Shown: positions 39,721-50,906 of the stretch, piece after piece
How the letters are laid out: every line of letters begins with the position of its first letter
Position numbering within the stretch: the first letter of the stretch is position 1
Assembly: GCA_030549335.1 (NCBI GenBank)
Contig: CM060193.1
Coordinates: 61,223,146 to 61,287,145 of the forward strand
Direction of reading: 5' to 3'
Source: Pontederia crassipes
Lineage: Eukaryota > Streptophyta > Magnoliopsida > Commelinales > Pontederiaceae
DNA length: 64,000 nt
Made by a program: the position numbers and the translations under genes
The notes under the pieces: model-generated
Told to the model about the DNA's origin: nothing
Seen by the model: only the letters and a program-made list of their open reading frames with translations
The model's database searches: none

Positions 39721-39807
39721 GAGATAGCCATTTTTTAGCTCCTCACACCCAAACATAAGATTCAATATATACACAGAAAAAGAAAAAAAAAACCCAACAC
39801 ATATCCA

Positions 39808-40369
39808 ATGAAAATGAATCACCGGACGATCTGCACCGCCGCGGCGATCGTCATCGCTGTCGTTCTCGCGCTGGCCGCGGCGCCTTCTCCGGCATTGGCC
39901 GGGGCACCACCGGCGTATCAAAATCCGAAGTACAAGCCGACGAAACCTTTCCCGAGAGGGATCCTACGGCGACAACATCGACATCAAGAAAATAAGCCGG
40001 AAGCCGAATCGGTTTAACCTTGTGGAGCCGGAGATGAGGGACGAGCTGATCTCAATGTGCTGGGCGTACTTGGGGCACATGTGGATCATCCGGGAGATCA
40101 AGGAGTGGTTCATCCACCACGTGACCCCCAGCGACCTGGCCTGCTCCGGGATCATGCACACCCACAAGGACTGCTTCCCGGAGATGTTCTACATCTGGCC
40201 GTTCGTGAAGGCGCAGAACGCCTTCAACCTGCTCAAGCATTGCCACGTCTACCACCACTACAAGGGGGAGGCCACGCCCGGATGGCACGGCCCGCGACAG
40301 CCCTTCGGCAAGGTCCTCCCCGTTCCTCCGCCTAAACGCAAGAAGAAGAATGGACAAGGAGGCAAGTGA
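39808..40369 (+). pseudogene. Secreted prolamin-like (ECA1/EC1-type) protein, one frameshift
   Basis: The start at 39808 gives a signal peptide (IVIAVVLALAAAPSPALA, about residues 12-31) and YQNPKYKPTKPFP. The frame then shifts by +1 near 39,950-39,962 and continues GSYGDNIDIKKISRKPNRF, ELISMCWAYLGHMW, IREIKEWFIHHV, LACSGIMHTHKDCFPEMF, LLKHCHVYHHYKG and a Lys-rich tail ending at 40369. The CW...EI...C...DCFPEMF pattern fits the plant prolamin-like domain of small secreted, often reproductive-tissue proteins. That domain usually has six cysteines; here the expected GC before EI is MW and the usual CC is AC, leaving four. The strong TATA box and otherwise clean frame suggest a real gene, with the shift either a recent mutation or an assembly error. 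No similar copy is in the window. Confidence 0.6.
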
Positions 40370-41064
40370 AAGAACCACCCATGAATGAAAAGCTTCACTT
40401 TAAACGTGTTTTTGTTTTCTTTTGACAGGGAGTTGATAATATGTATTGTGCATGATGACTGCTAGATCATGCATGCATGAACGCAAGCTTGTGAGATGAA
40501 TAATTTAATACGAAAATAAGATAATTTTGATTTGATAAATACATTTTAATGGGTGTTTGGATAAAAAATAATATTAAGAATATAATTTATTATTTATTAT
40601 TTTATGAGGTATAAAATTATAGTAAATAAAAATATTATATGTATTTATTTAAAAGTTACATAAACATTAAGATCCAAATATAACGTATTTTTTTCTAAAA
40701 ACAAATTGAACATTTTAATTAATAAAATTTTATTGTAATAAATATAATAGTATACATAAGATTTTACATTAATTTTATTTGATTCATATTATAATTCAAT
40801 AAATATAATTAATATAATATTTACATAAATTTAATTAATTAATATGATTTTTTAATAATTTTATTATATTATAATACTAAACAAAATATTTTAACTAACT
40901 AATAAAATATTTTTTAATTATTAGAACTAAATAAATTATAATTGTTAATTAATAAATTTGAATAAATTAGTTTATAACCTGATTAATAATATATTAATAA
41001 ATAAATAATATATATACATTAAAAATAATTAAAACAAAAAAAATAATAATGTAAATTCTTGTTG
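40370..41064. other. Downstream region and AT-rich DNA
   Basis: The 3' UTR of the prolamin-like gene probably ends by about 40,510 (AATAATTTAATACG). The rest is more than 80% A+T with TTAATTAATA-type runs and no gene. Confidence 0.4.
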
Positions 41065-42780
41065 GTCTGTCAAGTGTTTGGCAGAACTTGGGAGCTAATT
41101 TCTTCCGTTCAAATAGAGATCAATAAAGGACCTGTAAATCTCTTCCTGCTTTCGCATCTAGGATGGCCACAAACTCGAACATCCAGCATGGGGAGAAAAT
41201 TGGTGACAACATCTTTCTGATGGTAGGAGCATGTTATACGAGTGTATCAGCAACGGTTGGCCACTCAGCAATTTCCTGACTTCCATGCGGACTTCTATCG
41301 TGCCCCGCCTATGTTTTGGCCAGGATGTCGACATGCGCCTCGTAATTCTCCGACAACTCTCGTATTACAATCTTAGCGAACTTGAGAAAGTGGACGATAG
41401 CCTCCTTCGACCACATCTTCTTGTTCTTGGTCATGTCCATGTCCGAGGCTTAAGGAGGAAGGGTTTGAGCCGACGACTCGACGACGGGTTTGACAAAAAA
41501 ATTGAAACATAAAAGAATATTAAAATATTTAGACATATATATATATATATATTTGTTTGAAATTTATACTTGAATGTTCTCCTTGTCACGTATATAAAGT
41601 TTTTTCGATATTTTTTTATTTATTCACAAGTTTTTTTAGTTAGCAAATATTTGATTGTGATTTAATTTATGCTTACATTATTATATCATTTAATATGAAT
41701 TATTTTACTTTATTATACTTTATTTTATAATTTTGTTAATAAGATATTACATATTAATAATATTATAATAATTTCTTTAACTTATTTTATTTTTTATTAA
41801 TTTATATTATCTGGTATGACCAATCGATCCGACCTAGTCCAATCGGTCCAACCTAACTCACTGATCAATCCGAGTCAATGGTCGAACGAGGTCTTATAAT
41901 TAATTAATAAAATATTTTTAAATTATTATAATTAAATAAATTATAATTGTTAAGTGTTTGGGCCTAAGTTTTGTTTAATTTCTTCCATTCAAATACTCTA
42001 TAAGAGATCAATAAAGAACTTGTAAATGTCTTCCAGCTTTCGCATATGGAAAATTGGTGACAACATCTTTCTGACAGCAGGAGCACGTTATACAAGTGTA
42101 TCAGCAACGGTTGGCTGCTTAGTAGTTGCCCGACTTTCATGCGGATTTCTATCATGCCCTGCCTATGCTTTGGCCAGGATGCCGACATGTGCCTCGTATT
42201 TCTCCGGCAGGCAACTCTCGTAGTACAATCTTAGCGAACTTGAGAAAGTGGATGGTAGCCTCCTTCGACCACATCTTCTTGTTCTTGGTCCGAAGCTTAA
42301 GATGGTCCTTAGATCCGTTGAAATTCGATGAAGGATTTGACCGATCAAGAGTTCAGCCGGCGATTCGACGACGGGTTTGACCAATCCGAATGAATCAAAT
42401 TATAAAATGGAAAAAATTTAAACATAACAATATTAAATTATTTAGACATATTAGATATATATTTGTTTGAAATTTATACTTCAATGTTCTCCTTGTCACA
42501 TATATAAAATTTTTTCGATATTTTTTATTATAATTCCTTCACCTATTTTTTTATTTAGAAAATTATTATATCATTTAATATGAATTATTTTAATTTATTA
42601 TATTATATTTTACATTTTTGTTAAATAAGATATTACATATTAACAATATTATAATAATTTCTTTAACTTATTTTATTTTTTATTAATTTATATTATTTGG
42701 TCTGACCAATCAGTCCGACCTAACTCATCGATCAATCCGGGTCGACGGTCGGACGAGGTCTTATAACATTGTGCAAAACA
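41065..42780. repeat. Tandem duplication of a CACTA-derived fragment (~0.85 kb unit)
   Basis: Unit A (41065-41945) and unit B (41946-42780) share, in order, TTTCTTCC(G/A)TTCAAATA, GATCAATAAAG, AAAATTGGTGACAACATC, GTATCAGCAACGGTTGG, CTTGAGAAAGTGGA, CTCCTTCGACCACATC, then a GACGACGGGTTTGAC arm, an AT-rich core and a GAACGAGGTC/GGACGAGGTC arm. Landmarks are about 854 bases apart. Minus-strand coding remnants (LPEKYEAHVGILAKA) and a segment shared with 25.95-26.03 kb point to a CACTA second ORF, secondarily hit by a small TIR element before duplication. Confidence 0.7.
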
Positions 42781-42807
42781 TTGAGCATCGCATATATGTA
42801 TCTCTAG

Positions 42808-42983
42808 AGCGTTTTTCGTTTTGGAGGGATGTTGAATGCATCTTAATGGTTGATTTAATTATCAATATTAATGATCAAAAGTGATTAAATATAATTATTT
42901 AAAAATATCATTTATCTAAACCGTTGATTAGTAGATCAACGGTTGATATACGTTCAACATTCCTCCAGAGCAAAAGGTGTTAT
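42808..42983. mobile_element. MITE, ~175 bp
   Basis: The left arm CGTTTTGGAGGGATGTTGAA is mirrored by the reverse complement of TTCAACATTCCTCCAGAGC on the right, and both continue into ATGGTTGATTT/AACGGTTGATA wording. No coding capacity. Confidence 0.68.
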
Positions 42984-43149
42984 GAAGGTACATTAATCAT
43001 ATATATAAATATATATAATAAAATGAATGTGCTAAGCACCTTTTGCTTCCCACCTTACGAAGCAACATGATCAGATCGGACGGTCCAGATCAGAGCTCAT
43101 GAGATTTTAACATCATCTCACAAGATTTTGGCATCACTTATTCTCTCTC

Positions 43150-46100
43150 TGTAATATCTCAAATTTAATTCACATGTAATCACATGGGTTAATATTATAT
43201 CATATTATTGATAAGAAAATTGATATATGTGTTAAGAAATGAGTTATAACTCATAGTATTGATCGCTGAAATTTGGTAAAAATTTGTTCAAGGCATGAAA
43301 ATATGATCTTTGAAAATATTAGAATTAAGAAAATTAAAGTCCCAGTAAATGTTCATTTATATCAAAGTATTATAGATGTATTTTTTAACAATTTTTAGGA
43401 GGTGTTTTACTTAAGTAAAATATAAATGCAAAATCGAAAAATTTGTGAAATCGCGATTTTTGTTCTTCGGACAAAAAATTAGATTTCGATTCCTTAATTA
43501 TTTATTTCTATAAATATTTTATTTGAATCCAAATGGGGGATAGTTCCTTATTTACCTATAATGTCTTAAATAAATAAATAGAAAAGGTAAAATCATTTAC
43601 TTAAATGGCATTAGATGTAAATAAGCTCAATATCAAGGTCAACTACCTACCCCCTATATTTGGCCGACTGAAGGTCGGTTTCCACATGCCTTATCTTTAC
43701 CCTCTACATGATCTACCACATCTTTTCACCTCCTCACTTGCCCCATCCGCAAATCCGAAAGGAACAAAGGATCATGTGTTTCTAATGAAGGAATTTGAAA
43801 TAAGAGAAGGGGAATTAGGGTTTTGGCATGTGGTGAGTTCATACTTCACATCCTTTTGATTTTAATTTCATATCTTCCTAATTAGGATTTCTCTGAACCT
43901 TTAATATCTCATTTACTTTCCGATTTTAGCTAACCATGGGGCAAAACTCATGTTCTTCATGAGCAAAATTAATCCTAGCCATGTTCAATTGGTTCTCGAA
44001 TTTTTAGCTATATAATTTCATACCTTCGAGTGGTTCAAAAATTATGAACATTACTCTGATTGATCCTCTCTGAGTATATTTTCGTTGAGCTTTGGAATCA
44101 AGTTAATATGATTTCTGTAGAGAAAGTTATATTCTTATCTTTAAGGTACTATCACTCTGTTTTTCGAAACTGTTACCCGATTTTATAAATTATGCACCAA
44201 ATCCAATATGTCATGGAATTAACTTATAGTTTAGGGTTTTATATAAAATGATGAAACTTAGGGTAGATTATGCTAGTATTGATTAAATTTATTATTCTCA
44301 GTACAAATAGATATAAATTCAAGTAATTTTATTAGTTGCACCATAGAATGTCTACTATTGGGGAAAATTAAAATTACTAGAATAGGGAATGTTTATTGTT
44401 TTATATAAATTATAAAAATAAGGTCACTCAGTTTGTCAGAATATAGAAACAAGATTAAAGTTAGACTGAATATTGATTTTCCTGTGAACAAACCACAATG
44501 AAATAAGATCTAAATTTATAGATTAATATATTACCAATTAGGAAGTAAGCAAAATTGGAATGAACAAATTTGGTTATCAACTCAAGCATGTACGAATTTT
44601 CTTTTATTATGTATACAATCTGTCTTAATAGTAGGTCAACTCTTGTGATAAATAGTTAAGTTATGAGAGTAAGTACTTAAGGGTCATTCACCTTTTCAAT
44701 TAATTATGTTTTATGTGTGATAGGTTTCTGTTCTGATCATAGAAGTGATGTGTTTTTATTATTATTGTATAGGAGTAGAAGAGTAAAGTAGTGAAAAAGG
44801 AAAGGAAAAGCATTTTAGTAGCTCTTATAGGTAAGTTGGTTTCTCTTACTCTATGTATTCACCTTTTGAATTTGGTGTGACATTGATTATTATATACATT
44901 GAATATATTTTGGATATGTTATGAATTGGTTTCGAGTAATGCAATTATGAAAAGTATATCTGAATGATTGATTGTATGATTGCACATTTGAAAAGTATAT
45001 GTAATATGACATGATTGGATTATGAGAAGTGAAATATTGCCCCATTTGAAAGGGTATTTGATAGGATTCATCTTCTAATGTTGAGATACAATTGTTACAT
45101 GATGAATCATGCATCTGCATCTGCCTGCATTGCATTGTATGATAGTTGGAGCTAGGTGCTATATCGCTGATCACGATGGGAGCCACATCTAGAGTCCAAT
45201 CCGTTATTTTGTTCGCCAATAATGAGATGAGATAGGCTGGAGCTAAGTGTCATGCGGAGCTAAGTGCCACATCATGAGTAGTCATAATGGGAGCACCTCT
45301 AGAATCCGTAGGGGCCACCTCTAGAGTCCACCTATTGCTATATGATATATTCTCCGAAAGGGATGAGATAGAATGAAGCTAATTGCTATATCGCTGATTA
45401 CGATGGGAGCCACATCTAGAGTTGATGCGTAAAATGATGTAGCAAAATAAAATCATTAGCAAGTGCACTAGTCGCTCAAGTAATATAAAAAATAGGCGTA
45501 AGAGTGTCGAACTCACGATGAATATTATTAATAGAATATCTGAATATATAAATTAATAAGAGAGGAAAAACATGAATTTTGAAAATGGGTTTTGTAATTA
45601 TAAAATAAAATAAGAAAATAAGATAAGATAAGATAAGATGAAAATAGATCATGATATATATTTGAACCATAAAAGATAAATTTAATATTTAATGATGGAT
45701 TAGAGTCCCCCTAAATTATTAACTTGACATGATTAAATTGCGATCTCCACAAACTGGCATCCCCTCAATCTAAGTATGCAAATTAAACTATCTTAAATTA
45801 ATAAGAATTGAAGTCTCTAGAAACTGACATCTCATCAAATCATATTAAAATTAAGATGCATTAAATTAGATTTCGTAGACTATTAATCACTACACAAACT
45901 GATATAAAATTAATAGACCACACAAACTTGATTCTCCATACACTAGTTATCAAATTTATGTCAATTATTAATTCCAAATAAAATCAATTAAAATTAGTAT
46001 CATGAGTTCTTAAATTAAACACTCCACAAATTGGTATAGCCTAATTCAAAAATCCAATTAACTAATATAAAAGCATTAAGCATAATTAATAATTTATCAA

Positions 46101-47678
46101 AAAAGATTAAAATAAATAAAATAGGGTCCAAACATTTTCCTTCAATTAATAATCTCCTAAAAATAAAATAACTAAAAACATAGAGTTCATCCTAGAATTG
46201 TAGAGAGATAATAACAAAATAAAAATAATTGGAAGAATTACACCAAGAATAAAATCAAGATCCTCAGATGTTGTCGGAGCGTCTGTATCAGCCATCCGAT
46301 CAATTATCTCTCTCATGGTCCAAGCTTGCAGAGCTCAGACACGTCGTAGAAGAAAATCACACTTCAGAGCACCAGTTGGATTGATGATTTTGTCCTCTAT
46401 TTATAGGTGCGGACAGACTTCAAGTTGATCATGGTCGTGAATATCGTGCGGCCAACTTTAAATTCACGAGATAAACTTTACGATGTCGATAAAGTTTTAA
46501 TGATAAAAGGTTATCCGTTCTGCACCTCTTCGTTCCCGGCCACAAAATGATAAACTTCTCTTTGTTTTCAGCCAAAACATTATTCATTACGCCCAAAATG
46601 ATAACATCTTCTTATCTTTACCCCTTTCTTCAAATCTCGACCAAAACGATAAGTAACTTCTTCTAATCTTGGCCAAAACGATAAGTAACTTCTTCTAATA
46701 TCAGCCAAAATAATAAGTCTTTTATTCTAATCTCGGCCAAAACGAAGAGTCCCCAACGAACTGACGTAACTTTGATAAACTCAATTTTACGCCCTGGTTG
46801 TGATCATCTCGGCCGAAATATATTACGGCCAGATAATTCGTCTTGCCTGCAAAATAATTAAGTAAATCCCTCCTTAGTTAAAATATTCAAAGCATTAATA
46901 ATCAAAATCAATAAATCCATAATTATGACTAAAAATAATCTAAAATAATGAATGTCATGATCAAATTATAGAAAAATTAATTAAAATAATAAAGTAAAAT
47001 ATGTTATATTTTGCATGCATCAAAGTCCACCTACCGACCACTTGTCAGTTGGTGATCCGTGCATTCATATGAGAGTGTTGCATTTGCATAGATCTATTTG
47101 ATACGATTTGAATTATATTGATTGCAATTGGAGTGTGATGATTTTTATTAGGAAATTGTATATATTATTTTCAAATATATGAAAACACTATTTGTGATAT
47201 TATAATTATTTCATATCTTTGCATGTCCCTTCAAATTAATTAGATGGTAACACATAACTTATGAGTTATCAACTTACTGAGCTATTTTTGTTCATAATGT
47301 TGTTTCTAATTTTCAAATTCATATAGCTCGTTGGGGATAGTCATAAAATGATTCTATAACATCCTTGGTGATATGATGAGAGGATTATGTCTTTCTATCT
47401 TTCTATTAAGATGTCGAGAGAGCTATCGTGTTTATTATTTATGTCAAAATAAGTTGTATAGAAAATAAAGTCATTTTGTCAAATGTAGGACTTAAAGTGT
47501 ATCAGTTTGCTCTGAAATGATCACATATTGTGTAATTTATTTAATGATATATTTTTACTCTTATTTTATAAAAAAGTAAATTACATCACGTTTCCACATT
47601 CCTTCATAACTTTATTTAATCATCTGTAATGAGTCGCGAACTCTGGTTTAACTCGCGGGTTAAATCGAGGTCGCGACA
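43150..47678 (+). mobile_element. Solo LTR, copy 2, with nested insertion
   Basis: It starts TGTAATATCTCAAATTTAA, ends AAATCGAGGTCGCGACA, and is flanked by the perfect 5-bp duplication CTCTC at 43145-43149 and 47679-47683. Without the nested element it is about 2.93 kb. It aligns with 34131-37137 throughout, including TTCTTCGGACAAAAAA, AACAAACCACAATGAAATAA and GATCCGTGCATTCATATGAG. The exact duplication together with the absence of internal genes is the signature of a solo LTR. Confidence 0.85.
45423..47022. mobile_element. Nested LTR-like insertion, 1600 bp
   Basis: Copy 1 of the outer LTR reads CTCTAGAGTCCATCTACCG without a break, whereas copy 2 is split after CTAGAGT and resumes AAGTCCACCTACCG. 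The insert starts TGATGCGTAAAATGATG and ends TTTTGCATGCATCA, ends common in plant LTRs. It contains AGCAAGTGCACTAGTCG near its start and repeats of CTCGGCCAAAACGATAAG around 46,600-46,750. It has no open frames. A 4-bp duplication (GAGT/AAGT) is imperfect. Likely a solo LTR or LTR-only element. Confidence 0.72.
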
Positions 47679-47683
47679 CTCTC

Positions 47684-48470
47684 CCCCTTTCTCTCTCACA
47701 TGAGCTTGCATCTCATCTCTCCCCCTTTCTCTCTCACATGATCATGCATCTCATCTCTCCTCCTTTCTATCTGATCTCTGCTTCTCGTCCCCCTTTGTCT
47801 TCGACCGACGACAAGGGCGGCAAGGGAGGCCCCGGCGATGGTGAGGGTTGGGAACTTGGAGGCCGCAACGCTGGCGATTGATGGCGAGGGTGGCTGATAT
47901 GGAGGCCGTAATGCCGACGATCGTGGGCAAAGACATTCATCCGGATCACAAGGATGAGGTTGTCAACGATCTCTCTCTATTAGCCACGACAACGATCTCT
48001 CTCTATTTCTCTCTCTCTTAGAGACCACAGCGATCTCTCTCGATATCCTCTCTCGGCCACGGTGGCGATCTCTCTTTCTCTCTTGGACTCTTGCCGGCGA
48101 TCGAGTGCAAGGGCAGTCCTGATGATGGCGATGAACTATGACGTCGACGGTCGAGGACAAAGTCACAATGATGATCTCTCTCAATCTCTCTTTCTCTCGG
48201 ACTGTCACCGCGATCGAGTGAGAGGCTACAACGATCATGATGACGACGTTGACCTGCGGCGCCGATGATCAAAGCAAGGGCGGCCACGAGCTGGTAGTCC
48301 GGGTCAAGGTTGCCGACGGTCGGTCGAGTGCGAGGGTCGGCGATTGGTCGATCGAGAGAGAGAAGGAAGAGAGGGGAGGAAGGGTTCATCTCGCGAATGT
48401 CAACCGCATCCGATTAGATCTTACCGGTCGTCCAATCTGATTTGAATGGTTGAGGATTCGCTTCACACGT
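47684..48470. repeat. CT-rich, GC-rich low-complexity block
   Basis: Many CTCTCTC runs are interspersed with GCGATCTCTCTC and CGACGGTCGAGG wording. TCTCCCCCTTTCTCTCTCACATGA is a short tandem repeat at about 47,678-47,745. Open frames on both strands are compositional artefacts; no gene recognised. Confidence 0.55.
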
Positions 48471-50040
48471 TGTTTAGCACCCTACAATCTCAAGTCTGCA
48501 ACCATCCGATTAAGATTGTGTTGGTTAGATGGTGGAGATTTAATCATCTAAAGTGACCGGTTTAGTTGGTGGTTCAAATGCACCGGTTCATCATAAAAAG
48601 GATACAATGTTTGGCCAGTTCATATAGTGTAGAGAAATGTGGCGGCTCACATTCCTCATTGCCGATTGTTCATGACGTTCATCTCCCAAGCTAATTGAGA
48701 AATCTGCTGGGGCAAATCATCTCCTCACGTTCGAGTATTGCAGTCCAATTCTTGAGAATCATCTCTCAAGTTGTTTTTCTTCTGCTGCCTGCATGATTTA
48801 TTATCATCCTATTGTCCTTTTCGTGTTGGCCCCGATGGATTTTTCACATCATCGCCAAACTAATTTTCAAGAGCCTAAAAAACTTTGTTATATGATAAAT
48901 TGTCCAATTGCGTGCAAATTTTCACTAACAATCTCTTTTGAAAGTTGATCAAATTATTAGACCTGATTTATCCATCAGTTTCGCCAGTAGAAAGACTATC
49001 ACCTACTGAAATATCATCACCTGCTGACGGAACTTCAACGTCAACTGAGTCAACATCACCAACAAAAAGTGAATCCATTAGAGAAGAACATGTATTGCAT
49101 TGATCACAACAAACGTTAGAGCATATGTACATTTGAAAATTTGAGGTGCACAAATTAATACAGGATAAGAATTTTTTTTTCCAATAAGGAGAACAGGAAG
49201 TTGTACAAGCAGGTAACCTTTTATATGAGCACCCACAATACCACAAGTTACAACACTACCCCTTTTATAAGCGAGAGATTTCGGGCCGAGCATGTTGTTA
49301 AAGAGATTAATTTAGAGTCACAGCTCGTATGTAATTTTTATCGTCTGTCAAAGGAAGTACTTATATAAATTTTCTAGAGGTTCAGATAAAGACTCATCAT
49401 TGTAATCATCGTTATTTCATAACAAAGAGTCGCCGCCATTTTTTCTTCGTGTTCTTCTATGTTTGTGCGATCTCTCTTCCTCTTTTCATAACAAATAATG
49501 TGGTGAGCCCTAAGAATTTTAAATAAAATAATCAATAATCTATCCAGATTACCTCGTACCAAACGGGAATTAAAAAAATTTAAAGACTCTGGTTAAATTT
49601 TAGAATGATATTTTTAATAAATTAAAATCCCTCCACTCAAATTAGGGATCACCTGAAAATCATTTGGTATCTCGACTCGTTTTATTTATATTATTAACTC
49701 ATGAGCCATCATTTTTGTTATCCATATAATAATTTTGTAGGATTTAATACTGGTTTCCTACATTTTTGGACACTTGAATTAGATAAATTTCAATTTTTTG
49801 TTAAGTTATATGTTTACTTCTATTGAGAAATATATTTATATTTATGTTATTTTACTATTTAAATTAAAAAAACATTATCAATTAAACATATTGAAAAAAT
49901 AAACCTGTTAGAGAATGATTCTTCATTTTTATTAAATTATTTTAGGATGATTTCTTATTTTTCTAAGCTGCATAAAAAAATATCGAATAAGACTTTTGCA
50001 CCGAAAAAACGATTCGGATCATTTTCGCCCTATTCATTTG
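48471..50040. other. Intergenic with one Cys-rich open frame
   Basis: The only notable frame is 48968-49246 on the minus strand, 92 residues with about a dozen cysteines in its first 60 (MWYCGCSYKR... and CSNVCCDQCNTC) and an acidic tail. It has no signal peptide, an in-frame stop just upstream and no family I recognise. It could be one exon of an unknown gene or chance. The rest is AT-rich. Confidence 0.3.
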
Positions 50041-50265
50041 TCTTTTTTATTTAAAATATGACACTTAAGTAATATGATAATTTTAGTACGTAATGCATGA
50101 TATGAGAAAACTAAATCGTTTTTTTTTGTGTAATTACACACACCCCATCCATTTGTCTTCTTACGGAGTCCAAATTAAATTAATTCGAAGTCATGTTTAA
50201 TTAGACTAAATTATTCACGTATTATTCATGTCTTTAATTGGTGGGTTTAAAGATTATAGTGTGTG

Positions 50266-50470
50266 ATGAACAAAGGTCGGGATGAAGTGGTAAGCGGCTT
50301 CTTCTTATTTAAGTGAGATTTTGAGTTCGAATTTTGTGAACGTAAAAAGTTTTTTTTCTTGAGAGTCTCAGGACGATCTTATTGAATTAGTTAGGCTCGA
50401 TAGTGGGCCGACTTCCAACATAGTGTGTTCTTTAGCGCCGCGTGAGTTGGATCGTCGACGTTGCAAAAAA
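50266..50470 (+). mobile_element. tRNA-derived SINE, ~205 bp
   Basis: An A-box-like AGTGGTAAGCGG and a B-box-like GAGTTCGAATTTT lie about 35 bases apart, as in a pol III promoter. The body ends in an A-rich tail. A 17-bp duplication with three mismatches, AAAGATTATAGTGTGTG at 50249-50265 and AAAGATTGTAGCGTCTG at 50471-50487, flanks it. It lies within a repeat related to 33.8-34.1/37.1 kb. Confidence 0.75.
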
Positions 50471-50499
50471 AAAGATTGTAGCGTCTGCCATTCATTGAA

Positions 50500-50906
50500 G
50501 GGCATGTTTGGCTAAGCTTATAAGTCAATTAAAATAACTTATAATCAGTTTTGAAGAAATCTTCCTGTTCAGTAACGAATAAAAAAACTAATAAGTACTT
50601 ATTTTAACTGCTTATAAGTAAAAAAAAAATAAGCTAGGGGGCCTGCTTATTTTATGTGAAAAAAAAGTTGATTAATTTTATGAATGAATATACTATTTTG
50701 TCCTTATAATATACATAATTTTCTTCGTATATTTCATCTATCATAATATTAAGAACTTTTTGATCATTTTAATAAAATAATAACTTATAAGTTTTTTATT
50801 ATCAAACACGTAACTGTTTATTTTTTAAAATCAGCTTCAGCAATTAAACTACTTATCAGCACTTTAACTTATCAGCTATTTTATATCAACTAAAGCCAAA
50901 CGGGCC
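50500..50906. mobile_element. MITE, ~407 bp
   Basis: GGGCATGTTTGGCTAAGC on the left is mirrored by GCCAAACGGGCC on the right, with further pairing of CTTATAAGT and ACTTATCAGC. This terminal wording is typical of abundant plant MITEs. Target duplication not resolved. Confidence 0.72.

Larger units (their letters stand above)
43028..48465. mobile_element. Possible TIR element interrupted by a solo LTR
   Basis: Left sequence GTGCTAAGCACC...GATCAGATCGGACGGTC resembles the reverse complement of the right sequence (GTGCTAAACAACG...CAGATTGGACGACCGG). With the LTR and its duplication removed, the element would be about 0.9 kb with a CT-rich, GC-rich interior. Arms are imperfect and no target duplication is established. 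Confidence 0.35.

Noticed and set aside
47751..48440. Arg/Glu/Ser-rich frames resembling RS-domain proteins
   Set aside because: They come from (CT)n/(GA)n and GATCTCTCTC simple repeats in all frames.
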